NCBI GenBank assembly: GCA_003563465.1
Contig: PWVH01000125.1
Coordinates: 1 to 29,271, forward strand
Direction of reading: 5' to 3'
DNA length: 29,271 nucleotides
Source: Coriobacteriaceae bacterium
GTDB taxonomy: Bacteria > Actinomycetota > Coriobacteriia > Anaerosomatales > SLCP01
The position numbers and the translations under genes were made by a program. Of this stretch, positions 7,891 through 16,067 are shown piece after piece; position 1 is the first letter of the stretch, and every line of letters starts with the position of its first letter. The notes under the pieces are model-generated. The model did not search any database. It had not been told where the DNA came from and saw only the letters and a list, made by a program, of their open reading frames with translations.

Positions 7891-8940
7891 GTGGATGAGA
7901 ACACTCGGCCCTCAGCCGAAGAGAGCCCCGCTCCACCCTCGCCCGACCCGGCGGCACAGGCTCCCGGCGCGCCGCCGGTACCGGCAGCTCCTCCCGAGTC
8001 CCCGGAGCCGGAGCCGAGGAGGCGTCGGGGTAAAATCGTTCTGGCGCTCGTTCTCGTGGCGGTGGCCCTCGGAGCCATGGGCGTAGCGGGCTGGATCTAC
8101 TACGAGGACCTGACCACGAAACGCGAGGCGGTCGAGCGACTTGACGAGGCGACCGCGCTTGTAGAGGCCGCGGACAAGGTGGTCCTGGATGTGGACAAGG
8201 TAGTGCGCGCGGAGATCGGCGCCGAAGTGGGCGCGCAGGCGGAGGAATTGGCGCCGCAGTTGCCAGGCGCGATGGACGATCTCGCTGATGCTCTATCCCT
8301 TATCGAGGAATCGCTGCCGGATCTGCCTGACGAAGAGATCGTTTACGCGGTCGCACTGGAAGCCTCCGCAAAAGCGCGTCTCGATATGCTGGAGGAAGCA
8401 GGCCAGATTCTGGAGGCCAACCGTAAGGCCGCCGCGGCACTCACGCTCGCGACCGAGGCTTGGGACCTTGTTCTCGAAGCCGATGAGCTATCGACAGAGG
8501 CGGTCGAGGAGTACAACAAACTCACCCGTGAAGGCGTGACGAAGTCATCCGAGCTCACGGATAAGGCTCGCGAGAACATCGTCAAGGCGAAGGAACTCTT
8601 CAGCGAGGCTGCCACCGGGTTTCCCGAGGTGGACCTGGAGGGCTATGTAGAGTACTGCGATGCGAAGCTGGATGCACTCGAGATCTCAAAGCAGGCCGAC
8701 GAAGCGTGGCTAGCGGGCAAGCCTGCTGAGGCGAACACTCTAGGCGAGAAGTACAACGAGGCCGAGAAAGAGCTTGTGGAAAGAGCCAAGGAACTACCGA
8801 GCAGTCCGGCGGAAGCGATAGCCGAAGCCTACGAGGAGCTTGCAGGAGAGGCCACAGAGGCCTATTTCGAGGCGCGAACGCGCGCCACTGAAGCAGACGC
8901 CTATCTCCGCGAGGTTGCCGGAGACACGCATTCCGACTGA
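7891..8940 (+). CDS. proline-rich single-pass membrane protein with coiled-coil ectodomain
   Basis: I do not recognise a family. The 349-residue protein has a Pro/Ala/Glu-rich cytoplasmic N-terminus (about 1-45) ending in RRRR. One membrane helix follows (about 49-70, IVLALVLVAVALGAMGVAG). After it comes a long Ala/Glu/Lys-rich helical region, probably coiled coil, with no cysteine or enzyme motifs apart from a single EYCD. The positive stretch before the helix places the helical domain outside the cell. The GTG at 7891 is chosen because GGAAGGAG (7875-7882) lies 8 nt upstream and the upstream in-frame extension does not look like protein. A structural or envelope-spanning role is possible but is only a guess. 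Confidence 0.75.
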   Translation: MDENTRPSAEESPAPPSPDPAAQAPGAPPVPAAPPESPEPEPRRRRGKIVLALVLVAVALGAMGVAGWIYYEDLTTKREAVERLDEATALVEAADKVVLDVDKVVRAEIGAEVGAQAEELAPQLPGAMDDLADALSLIEESLPDLPDEEIVYAVALEASAKARLDMLEEAGQILEANRKAAAALTLATEAWDLVLEADELSTEAVEEYNKLTREGVTKSSELTDKARENIVKAKELFSEAATGFPEVDLEGYVEYCDAKLDALEISKQADEAWLAGKPAEANTLGEKYNEAEKELVERAKELPSSPAEAIAEAYEELAGEATEAYFEARTRATEADAYLREVAGDTHSD

Positions 8941-8944
8941 GCCG

Positions 8945-8995
8945 GCGAGGACCGACAGAATCGCGAGGACCCACAGAATCGCGAGGGCCGGAATC
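8945..8995. repeat. tandem 18-bp repeat, nearly 3 copies
   Basis: The unit GCGAGGACCGACAGAATC occurs at 8945-8962 and again at 8963-8980 with one mismatch. A third, 15-bp copy with a 3-bp deletion lies at 8981-8995. The repeat fills the short gap between two convergent genes and has no obvious hairpin. Confidence 0.7.
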
Positions 8996-9005
8996 GCGTC
9001 TTCGA

Positions 9006-9725
9006 TCAGCCCTCGGAGTACCCGCTTCCAAGCCGTGCGATCGCACGTACGTCCAGAATGATCACCCGCCCGCCTTGGACCTCTATCAGCTGCTCATCAC
9101 GCAGTCTGGCGAAGGCTCGAGAGAGCGTCTCCGGGACGGTTCCGAGCGCCTCAGCAAGATCGGTCTTGGACATACCGAGGTCTATCTCGAGTCCTCGTGA
9201 AGAGGGCTGCCCCACGCCAAGAGCCCGCTGGAAGAGGTATCTGGCCAGGCGAGAAGGCACGTCGAGCGCCAATGTATGAACGACGCCCGTGAAGTTGACG
9301 ACACGGTTGGCAAGATCGCTTATGACTTCCCGGGCGACCTGGTCATCGGCGGCGATCAGCTCCCATAGTGTCTCGCTAGCCAGCCAGGCCAGAATCGCCG
9401 GGGTGACGGCTTCGGCGTTTGCGGGATGACGCCCTCCGGCCAACGCGGCGATCACCGCCACGGGATCGCCGGCGTCGAGGGTCTCGAAGGCGATGCGTTT
9501 GCCGTCGGCGCCGAGGTGGAACACACGGATCCTGCCGGCGACAACGACGGCGAACTCGACTGCCGGCTCTCCTTCTGCGATGAGCCGTGCGCCGCGATGG
9601 ACCTCTTCGATGCGCGCCGCTCTTGCAAGTTCGGTGATGGCCGCATCTGCCGCCGAGCGCCACAGGCGGCACTCACGCAAAGCGGTCCATACATCGGAGC
9701 GCACATGCTCGGGCGCTGGTGTCAC
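9006..9725 (-). CDS. Crp/Fnr family transcriptional regulator
   Basis: This 239-residue regulator has a cyclic-nucleotide-type beta-barrel at about residues 20-130, with VVVAGRIRVFHLGADGKRIAFETLDAGD as the recognisable core. A dimerisation helix follows, then a C-terminal winged helix at about 165-235 whose recognition segment is SKTDLAEALGTVPETLSRAF. It lacks the N-terminal cysteine cluster of classical Fnr, so any redox or NO sensing would need another cofactor. The GTG start at 9725 has GAGGAG about 6 nt upstream. It is divergent from a ferredoxin-like gene, and an Fnr-type palindrome (9799-9814) lies between them, which suggests that it controls its neighbour. Related regulator-ferredoxin pairs in anaerobes often belong to hydroxylamine reductase or NO-response regulons. 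Confidence 0.85.
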   Translation of the reverse strand: MTPAPEHVRSDVWTALRECRLWRSAADAAITELARAARIEEVHRGARLIAEGEPAVEFAVVVAGRIRVFHLGADGKRIAFETLDAGDPVAVIAALAGGRHPANAEAVTPAILAWLASETLWELIAADDQVAREVISDLANRVVNFTGVVHTLALDVPSRLARYLFQRALGVGQPSSRGLEIDLGMSKTDLAEALGTVPETLSRAFARLRDEQLIEVQGGRVIILDVRAIARLGSGYSEG

Positions 9726-9798
9726 GGAATCTCCTCGGCGGTTCGGCTGGCGACTGTAGCGCGCACACCTCGACGCGTTCGCATAGATTCCTCCCGGA

Positions 9799-9814
9799 CT
9801 TGACCGCAGTCAAG
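9799..9814 (+). promoter_or_regulatory. Fnr-type binding site
   Basis: TTGAC (9800-9804), four bases, then GTCAA (9809-9813) is a perfect Fnr/Crp-family palindrome, extended by C and G to 6-bp arms. A TACGCT -10-like hexamer at 9836-9841 would put the transcription start near 9848. That places the palindrome centre at about -41.5, the class II activator position for the ferredoxin gene at 9932. Confidence 0.65.
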
Positions 9815-9931
9815 GCACGCGTTGCGCGCCAGCCCTACGCTGGGTTCGTACCCGTGAGAGACGATTCGGGCGCGGCTTTCCGAGGAGTGGTTGCGCGTTC
9901 CCCGGACCGAGGCAGGCGGAAGGAGCTACGA

Positions 9932-10321
9932 ATGAGGGCCGATAGGGTAACCAGGCAGATCGTGCACATCGAGGACGAGCTTTGCAACGGCTGCGGCGCG
10001 TGTGTTTCGCCATGCGCCGAGGGGGCTATCGAGATCGTCGATGGCAAAGCACGAGTGAGTCGCGAGGAGCTCTGCGACGGGGCAGGCTTCTGCCTCGGTG
10101 TGTGTCCTACAGGAGCTCTGACGATCGAGACGCGCGAGGCGGCGCCCTTCGACCATCATGCTGTCGAAGAGCACGTGTCTGCCCTGCCGTCCACCTACAT
10201 CGCGCAGCGTTGCTTCCAGTGCGACACGTCGGAAGATGACCGCGCGCTCTTACCGGTGAAGGTTCATGGAACGAGCACCTGGGTCTGCACGCGCTGCCTG
10301 CCTGCACTGATTCACGGGTAA
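9932..10321 (+). CDS. 4Fe-4S ferredoxin-like protein with C-terminal Cys ribbon
   Basis: This 129-residue cytoplasmic electron-transfer or Fe-S protein has a first motif of C18xxC21xxC24xxxC28. The second motif is C48-D-G-A-G-F-C54-x3-C58-P, in which the second of the usual four cysteines is replaced by Ala. This C-D-G-x-G-x-C form is, as I recall, normal for a ferredoxin family of anaerobes found beside Crp/Fnr regulators and hydroxylamine reductase. The C-terminus adds C94xxC97 and C119xxC122, probably a separate metal-binding ribbon. The ATG at 9932 has GGAAGGAG 7 nt upstream. It is divergent from, and probably controlled by, the Crp/Fnr gene. A leader of about 85 nt separates the -10 from the start. 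Confidence 0.82.
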   Translation: MRADRVTRQIVHIEDELCNGCGACVSPCAEGAIEIVDGKARVSREELCDGAGFCLGVCPTGALTIETREAAPFDHHAVEEHVSALPSTYIAQRCFQCDTSEDDRALLPVKVHGTSTWVCTRCLPALIHG

Positions 10322-10462
10322 GAACAGCGTTCCCCTCCAGGACCGCCGCTTATCCGGAGCCGCAAGAGGTCGCGTGAGAGTAGCCGCAGCCGGTGCAGTA
10401 TCATATCCTCGAATGGCGCGGCGCAGTGCTGCGTCGGCGGTCGCACGATGTCGGAGGGCCTC

Positions 10463-12271
10463 ATGTCCCAGCCTGCAGAGCACGTACGTCACCTGTCCAC
10501 CACGATCGGCCCGCGTCCTGCAACGACCGACACCGAAGCGCAAGCTGCCGACTACTTAGAGTCCGTCTTTGCGGACCGCGGAATGGAAGTCGAGCGACAG
10601 GAGTTCGACTGTCCGCGCACCGACTCTTGGGCGCAGGTCGCTTATCACCTGCTTACGATAGGCGCCGCGGTCGCTTCTGGCTGGACTTTTCTCCAGTGGC
10701 CCGCATTCGCCCTGTCGGCGGCTGTGGCCTTCTTGCTGTTGATGGATCTCGACATGCGTTTCGGACTGACCGGTTGGTTGCCGCCCAAGGGCCCCAGCCA
10801 GAACGTGATCGCTCGACACATGCCGAAGGTCCGCCGAGGCGAGACGCCGACACGGGTGGTGATCGTGGCGCACTACGATTCGGCGAAGGAGTCGCTTGCT
10901 TTCGCGCCTTCGATGGTCAAGAACCACGCGATTCTTTCCGGGCTGGCAAGATGGTGCACTCTGATCGTTGCCGTTCTCATATTCGTGCGGAGTCTACCGT
11001 TCTTTCCTGAATGGGAGCCCTGGGCTTGGTATGCGACTATCGCCGTGAGCGCTTACCTGGCGGTTCCGCTGCTCATATGCGTCCATCGCGAGGTAGCCAT
11101 GCGCGTCGTGGAAGGCGCAAACAGCAACGCATCGGGTGTCGCTGTCATGCTCACTGTCATGGAGCGCATAGTGCCCGCACCCGATGAGACGGGCACCATC
11201 TCGTTTCGTCCCGTGCGGCGGGATGCCGAGGCGGCTCGCGAAGCGGAAGCAGTGCCCGAAGATGTGGAACTGCAGTACACGTCTGCCGGAGAACCTGCCG
11301 CTGAGCACGACCCGACGGTCTTGCCGGACGATTTCGAATGGGCGGAGTCAACTCCTGAGGTATCACCGTCGCAAGGCCTCCTTGAGTTCGACACGATCGA
11401 GTTCGACGCCGTGGAGGGATCGCCCCGCAGCGGAACGACTCCCTCGGCAGAGCCAGATGACGGGACTTGGGCAGAAGACGTTGAGGCAGGCAAGCCAGGC
11501 GCTCCGGCAACCGGGGCTGCTCGCCGCAAGCCTCGGGCCGAAGACGCTCCGGCCGAGCGGAGGGGGCTGTTCGGCCGAAGGCTTAAGCAGAGAAGATCTC
11601 AAGACCAGGAGGGCTTGGGCGGATGGCTGGGCCTCGGGAAGGACTTCGACGCTCGTGAAGCCGGAGAGAGGATCGGTTCTTGGGAGAATCTCTCGGAAGA
11701 TGACGATGAGAACGGCATCGGCTTCAAGGGGGGACGCGCGGGCAACGACCCCCTAGGAGACCCCGACTTCGCTGCAAGCGAGGCCTCTCGGATAAGACGT
11801 CACGTGACCGAGATGGTGGACCGTGCGCTTGCGGACAAAGAGATATGGTTCGTAGCGCTGGGCGCGAAAGAGCCCGGAGCTTGGGGGATGCATGCGCTGC
11901 TGGGTTCGTACGGCTCCGATCTCAAAGGGGCGCTCTTCATCAATATCGAAAGCGTCGGCTCCGGTGCGCTGAACATCGTCACCGAAGAAGGGGTGGTACG
12001 TCGATATCGTGCGGACAGACGCCTTGTTAGTGCGAGCAGACGTGTTTCCAACGAGAACGACATGCCGATTCGCGCCCGTCCTTACAGAGAGTCCTCGACA
12101 GATGCCACGCGCGCGCTGATCCGCGGCTATCGCGCGATGAGCATCATGGCCTTCGACATCAACGGACGAGTGCCGAATCGAAGCTGGCGAACGGACACTG
12201 AGGAAAACGTCGATTCCGCCAACCTTGATCTTGCCGAGAGGTTCGTGACCGGGATCGTACGCTCTTTGTAG
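10463..12271 (+). CDS. M28 family peptidase-like membrane protein with altered metal-site residues
   Basis: This 602-residue protein resembles M28 aminopeptidases. It has an N-terminal GPRPATTDTEAQAADYL segment, a HYDS motif (137-140), GANSNASG (218-225) and a later ALGAKEPGAWGMHAL block. In active M28 enzymes these last motifs normally read GANDNASG and a Glu-Glu pair; here Ser and Lys stand at those places, and the final His motif reads STDAT. It may therefore be inactive or use other ligands. Membrane helices lie near residues 60-95 and 160-205. A charged, low-complexity insert of about 190 residues (roughly 240-430) splits the peptidase halves. The ATG at 10463 is preferred because GGAGG lies 5 nt upstream. 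Substrate is unknown. Confidence 0.7.
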   Translation: MSQPAEHVRHLSTTIGPRPATTDTEAQAADYLESVFADRGMEVERQEFDCPRTDSWAQVAYHLLTIGAAVASGWTFLQWPAFALSAAVAFLLLMDLDMRFGLTGWLPPKGPSQNVIARHMPKVRRGETPTRVVIVAHYDSAKESLAFAPSMVKNHAILSGLARWCTLIVAVLIFVRSLPFFPEWEPWAWYATIAVSAYLAVPLLICVHREVAMRVVEGANSNASGVAVMLTVMERIVPAPDETGTISFRPVRRDAEAAREAEAVPEDVELQYTSAGEPAAEHDPTVLPDDFEWAESTPEVSPSQGLLEFDTIEFDAVEGSPRSGTTPSAEPDDGTWAEDVEAGKPGAPATGAARRKPRAEDAPAERRGLFGRRLKQRRSQDQEGLGGWLGLGKDFDAREAGERIGSWENLSEDDDENGIGFKGGRAGNDPLGDPDFAASEASRIRRHVTEMVDRALADKEIWFVALGAKEPGAWGMHALLGSYGSDLKGALFINIESVGSGALNIVTEEGVVRRYRADRRLVSASRRVSNENDMPIRARPYRESSTDATRALIRGYRAMSIMAFDINGRVPNRSWRTDTEENVDSANLDLAERFVTGIVRSL

Positions 12272-12323
12272 CGTGGCGATCCCACGGCGGCCCTTCTGAC
12301 GCATGGCACAGAATCCTCAAGCC

Positions 12324-12965
12324 TTACTGGCCGGCGAGAGGGCGGTCGATATCGACGCGCACGCGCTTGCGCCACGCCAGACGGTCCGCGTAGAAGGCGA
12401 GTCCTGAGCCGACGAGCGTGATGACAGTGGCGATCCAGAAGATCGGCAACATCAAGGCCGAACGCTGCAGCGCTATCACGACCAATGCGAACAAGATGAA
12501 ACCGAGGTGCAGCAGCCCGGAGCCGGTCTTGACCAGACGCCCCTCGGTCAGATACGAAGGCCCGCGTGTCCCGGCGACGGTGAGCGCCACCACGGCCACC
12601 TGAATCAGCGCTGAGAGTGCCAGGTAGACGGCAAGACCGGTCTGTGGGCTTCCAGTGAAAGCCCAGGAAAAGAGGCCGACCAGGACCATGCCGGCGGACA
12701 CCGCGACGAGCGAGGTCCGGTCGAAGAGCCGCTTGGGGACGCAAAGTCCCATGACCACGACGAGCGCGATCACCTGCGGGGCGGCTATGACGTTCATCCA
12801 TCGGACGAATTCGGTGTGCCCCGTGGCCTCGAAGCCTGGGATGGTGGCGGTGGCCCACCAGATGTAGAGGGTTCCAACGAACGACTGGACTCCCAGCGAG
12901 CCGAGCAGCGCGACCGTGATCACGGTGAGCGTGAAGTCCCATTCCTTATGGCGCGTTTCGTTCAC
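12324..12965 (-). CDS. six-helix membrane protein, partner of the CcsA-like protein
   Basis: This 213-residue protein has about six predicted membrane helices, at roughly 13-35, 55-75, 83-105, 113-133, 148-168 and 172-192, and charged ends (MNETRHKEWDF and VRVDIDRPLAGQ). I do not recognise a named family. It starts 16 nt after the CcsA-like gene with AGAGGAGA upstream of a GTG start, so the two form an operon. The few histidines inside helices (for example in LLHLGFILF) could be haem-related, but this is not diagnostic. A role beside CcsA in cytochrome c assembly or in a haem-containing membrane complex is inferred from position only. Confidence 0.65.
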   Translation of the reverse strand: MNETRHKEWDFTLTVITVALLGSLGVQSFVGTLYIWWATATIPGFEATGHTEFVRWMNVIAAPQVIALVVVMGLCVPKRLFDRTSLVAVSAGMVLVGLFSWAFTGSPQTGLAVYLALSALIQVAVVALTVAGTRGPSYLTEGRLVKTGSGLLHLGFILFALVVIALQRSALMLPIFWIATVITLVGSGLAFYADRLAWRKRVRVDIDRPLAGQ

Positions 12966-12981
12966 CGAGTACAGTCTCCTC

Positions 12982-13947
12982 TCACAGATAGCTGTGGGCG
13001 CCAGGGACCACGTAGGTGGCGAGGTAGGTGAGCAGCAGCGTCAGGAAGGAAAGAATCGAAAGCGCCGCCACCCAACGCCACATACCAGGTTTGCGCAGGT
13101 AAAGACGTGCATGCAGGAATGCCGTATAGAGTAGCCACATCATAATCGACATGTTCACCTTTCCCGACCACCACCACGATTCTCCTTGCCACGCGAGGAT
13201 CGCCCACGGGAATCCGATCAGCATTCCCGCGGTAAGCGGCAGGTAGCCAAGGCGTATCCACCGGTATGCTGTGGTCTCATATGCAGAATACCGCCGCGAA
13301 ACCATCACCAGCGTGGCGACGAAAGCGACGGTGAACGTGGCGTATGCGAAGAAGAGCGCCGGAGGATGCGCCCACATGTACCAGGTGTTGTAGTAGAGCT
13401 GACGGGCTCCTTCCATCGCCTGGTAGGCGCCCATCATCCGGGCGGGATCTCCGCTGGCCATCTCCTGCAGGTAGCCGAGGTATTGACCGAGGAAGGAAGG
13501 GAGCGGCTCGGTGAAGGGCCTGCCCCACACTGCAGCGCCCGCCGTGAGCACGGCCAGGACCGCAGCCACGCCGGGCAACAGCTCTTCACGGTGCCGACGG
13601 AGCAACACCGCCATCAGCGCCAAGATCAAGGCCCAGACGTAGAGCTTCTCGGACTCTACCCATAGCGGCACGGCGACTCGGCCCACGACCCTGCCGGTTT
13701 CGGGACTCACCACGATCGCGGTCTCGTAGAGGCGCCAATGGAACCAAACGAGCAGGCCCTCTCCGAGTGCAAGCAAGACCGCGACCGCCGTCACGGCCGG
13801 ACCGAGAAGGCGGCGCCAGGCGGGTACGGAGGCCAAGGCCAGAAGGACTGCGGCTCCGGCAGGCATCAGGACCTGGATTGGTGTGCCTATCGCTGCTAGC
13901 GTACGCAGAAGCTGTGATATTTCCGCCTGCACCTCGGCGGGCGTCAT
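12982..13947 (-). CDS. ccsA: CcsA/ResC-type cytochrome c assembly protein
   Basis: This is a 321-residue polytopic membrane protein. The tail matches the CcsA/CcmC/CcmF haem-handling superfamily: WYMWAHPPALFFAY, then GFPWAILAWQGESWWWSG (the tryptophan-rich WWD-type segment), then MMWLLYTAFLHARLYL. The His residues in AHPP and LHAR are the expected haem ligands. In system II cytochrome c maturation, CcsA works with CcsB/ResB to present haem to apocytochromes outside the membrane. No ResB-like gene is adjacent; instead a second membrane protein follows in the operon. Start choice is uncertain among closely spaced ATGs at 13962, 13953 and 13947; GGAG lies 9 nt before 13947. The assignment to the superfamily is firm, the exact role is not. 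Confidence 0.75.
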   Translation of the reverse strand: MTPAEVQAEISQLLRTLAAIGTPIQVLMPAGAAVLLALASVPAWRRLLGPAVTAVAVLLALGEGLLVWFHWRLYETAIVVSPETGRVVGRVAVPLWVESEKLYVWALILALMAVLLRRHREELLPGVAAVLAVLTAGAAVWGRPFTEPLPSFLGQYLGYLQEMASGDPARMMGAYQAMEGARQLYYNTWYMWAHPPALFFAYATFTVAFVATLVMVSRRYSAYETTAYRWIRLGYLPLTAGMLIGFPWAILAWQGESWWWSGKVNMSIMMWLLYTAFLHARLYLRKPGMWRWVAALSILSFLTLLLTYLATYVVPGAHSYL

Positions 13948-13990
13948 AGGCATCGACTCCATGTGACTCGCGTGTAGCCAGGCGCTTCTC

Positions 13991-14000
13991 CAGTATACTG
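13991..14000. promoter_or_regulatory. palindromic divergent -10 element
   Basis: CAGTATACTG is a perfect 10-bp palindrome and contains TATACT on both strands. It lies between the divergent CcsA-like and GGDEF genes, so one element may supply the -10 for both. No good -35 is visible on either side. If used rightward, the start would be near 14006, which rules out the GTG at 14000 as a start codon. Confidence 0.4.
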
Positions 14001-14047
14001 TGCATGCAACCGAGATGCCGTCTTGCGCTCTGCGGAGGTCGCTGCCT

Positions 14048-15265
14048 TTGAGGCCGAGCCGCTTCGTCAAATCACTCCTGCGCAGCGCTAAAGTCTCCTG
14101 GCGCGAACAACCTACGCGTCGCGACATCGAAGCGCTCCAGGCCAACATCGAGCGGGTGGGTCTTGTCATCAAGGTGCGGTGGGCCTTGGTGGCGGTCTTG
14201 GTGGCCTTCTCGGCCTTGGGCGGCTCGGTGTTCGCCATGGAAGCCACATGGGCCGAACTCGTCGCCAACATGCGTGTGCCCGCGATCGCCGTGGTGTTCG
14301 TGGTCTGCTACAACACCTACTATGCGCTTACGTACCGGCGTCTCGGCAACGTCCGCTTCCTGAACCACGCTCAGTTACTCTTCGACGCGGTTGTCGTGAC
14401 GGTGCACGTCTACTACTCAGGCGGGGTCTACTCTTGGTTCCATACCATGTACGCGCTATTCGTCTTCGAGGCGGCGTTCATCTTGCCGAAGAGGCGCGAT
14501 CCGCTCATGATCGCGGCCTTCTGCGCGCTTGCGTATGGGGCGGTTCTTTGGGGGGAGTACTTCGGACTGCTCACGCACGTTGACATCCCATACACTCATG
14601 GCGATCTCCATCTGAATCGCACGTACGTCACGGTGCGTCACATGTGGCAGGTCGCTCTGCTCGGGGGAGCGTCGATGGTGGCCATTCTGATGACGTCGGC
14701 TCTGCGCGCGCGCGAGAGCCGACTGGCGTCCTCTGCGATTCTCGACGAGAAGACCGGGCTGCACGACCGCAAGTACTTTCTCCGGGCGCTTTCGTCCGAG
14801 CTGCTCCGAGCCGAGCGCGATGGACGCCAAATCTGGGTACTGATGCTCGACATCGACCGTTGCGCCGAGTTCAACCGCGTCTTCGGAATCGCTCGGGGGG
14901 ACGACATGATAGGCGTCGTCGCCGATGCGCTATCCCGCACGCTCGAGGATTGCGGGGAGGCGGAGACGTATGCGACTAACGTGCTCAGCCGCTTCGGCGG
15001 CGAGGAGTTCGCACTGCTTCTCGTGGAAAGCTGCGAAGGCGGCCCTCCAACTGCGAGTGATGCAGAGAAGCTGGCCGAGGCTTTGCGTGTGGCGGTCGAG
15101 GAGGCACGGCTGGGTGGCGCTTCCGTCACCGTGAGCGTGGGCATCGCCTCCTATCCCGAGCACGGACCTACCGTCGACACCCTGCTCTGCGCGGCCGATG
15201 AGGCGCTCGTAGCGGCAGCGGCGGCCGGCGGCAACCGCGTCGCAGTGGCTGGTGTGGCCTCGTGA
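14048..15265 (+). CDS. membrane-bound GGDEF diguanylate cyclase
   Basis: This 405-residue protein makes the second messenger cyclic di-GMP from GTP. About six N-terminal membrane helices span roughly residues 40-215. The GGDEF domain begins at DEKTGLHDRKYF and includes LDIDRCAEFNRVFG and an intact active-site GGEEF. The RxxD inhibitory site five residues before that motif is absent, so product feedback is not expected. The start is taken as TTG at 14048, because GGAGGT (14034-14039) lies 8 nt upstream and the upstream GTG at 14000 overlaps the promoter's -10. The last codons overlap the next gene by 4 nt (GTGA), which indicates coupling. The membrane part has no named sensor domain. Confidence 0.85.
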   Translation: MRPSRFVKSLLRSAKVSWREQPTRRDIEALQANIERVGLVIKVRWALVAVLVAFSALGGSVFAMEATWAELVANMRVPAIAVVFVVCYNTYYALTYRRLGNVRFLNHAQLLFDAVVVTVHVYYSGGVYSWFHTMYALFVFEAAFILPKRRDPLMIAAFCALAYGAVLWGEYFGLLTHVDIPYTHGDLHLNRTYVTVRHMWQVALLGGASMVAILMTSALRARESRLASSAILDEKTGLHDRKYFLRALSSELLRAERDGRQIWVLMLDIDRCAEFNRVFGIARGDDMIGVVADALSRTLEDCGEAETYATNVLSRFGGEEFALLLVESCEGGPPTASDAEKLAEALRVAVEEARLGGASVTVSVGIASYPEHGPTVDTLLCAADEALVAAAAAGGNRVAVAGVAS

Positions 15266-15939
15266 CGGTTGTCGAGCGGGCCGTGACCGTGCTTGCTGCG
15301 CTCTCGCTTGCGGCGGTGTTGCTCGGGAGCGCCGTGCTCGTCATGCTCGCGCCTGCCTACACCCGCCTACTCGTGGTCGGGGTGGGCGCCCCGGAGAAGG
15401 CCGGGCTCAGCGTCGAGCAGACCGTTCGTCATGCCGAAGAGGTTCGCGCCTATGTCTCCGGTGCACCCGGCGTCAAGTTGCCCGAGCGCCTGGACGACGG
15501 CCGTCCCGCTTTCGACGCGTGGGCCGTCTCCCACCTCGCGGACGTGAGGGACGTGCTCTCCCGAGTCCGTGCGATCACGGGGATGGCTGGGTTTCTGGCC
15601 TTGGGCTGGCTTGTCTGGGCTCTTGTCGGGCTTCGGTATCGGGCTCATGTGCTCGCCACCTCTCTCAAAGCAGCCGCGCTGATCGTATTAGGCGTCGTCG
15701 CAGCGGGGGCCGCGTTCGCTCTGCTCGACTTCGGGCGCTTCTTCACTCTGTTCCATGCGCTGTTCTTCGAAACCGGGACGTGGATCTTTCCTTCCGAAGC
15801 CCTTCTGATACGCCTTTTCCCCGAGGCGTTCTGGATGGTCTCGGGGGCTGTCTGGGCAGGCCTTTCGCTCGTGGGCGCGACAGCGATCGCTTGGGGTGCG
15901 CATATCGTCCGCACCCGCGTCGCGGCTACGGGGGAATGA
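15262..15939 (+). CDS. DUF1461 (TIGR01906-like) integral membrane protein
   Basis: This 225-residue protein has four predicted membrane helices, at about 8-33, 108-130, 138-158 and 188-212. The conserved signature F-H-x-L-F-F-x3-T-W-x-F-P-S-E-A-L-L-I-R-L-F-P-E-x-F (about residues 158-187) identifies the DUF1461 family of uncharacterised membrane proteins. A soluble loop of about 70 residues lies outside the membrane between helices 1 and 2. Translation is coupled to the GGDEF gene by a 4-nt overlap, so the two may work together, but no function has been assigned to the family as far as I know. Confidence 0.78.
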   Translation: MTVVERAVTVLAALSLAAVLLGSAVLVMLAPAYTRLLVVGVGAPEKAGLSVEQTVRHAEEVRAYVSGAPGVKLPERLDDGRPAFDAWAVSHLADVRDVLSRVRAITGMAGFLALGWLVWALVGLRYRAHVLATSLKAAALIVLGVVAAGAAFALLDFGRFFTLFHALFFETGTWIFPSEALLIRLFPEAFWMVSGAVWAGLSLVGATAIAWGAHIVRTRVAATGE

Positions 15940-16067
15940 CAAGAGCACGGGTAGGTGTAAACTGCTGTCGGGGTTGTTCTCGCCCGAGGGGGGTTCTCGC
16001 CGCAAGACTTCCGCTCCGGGAGATGAGTGGCCGCCGGAAACATGTCGGCTTATGAGAGGAGTCTTCA

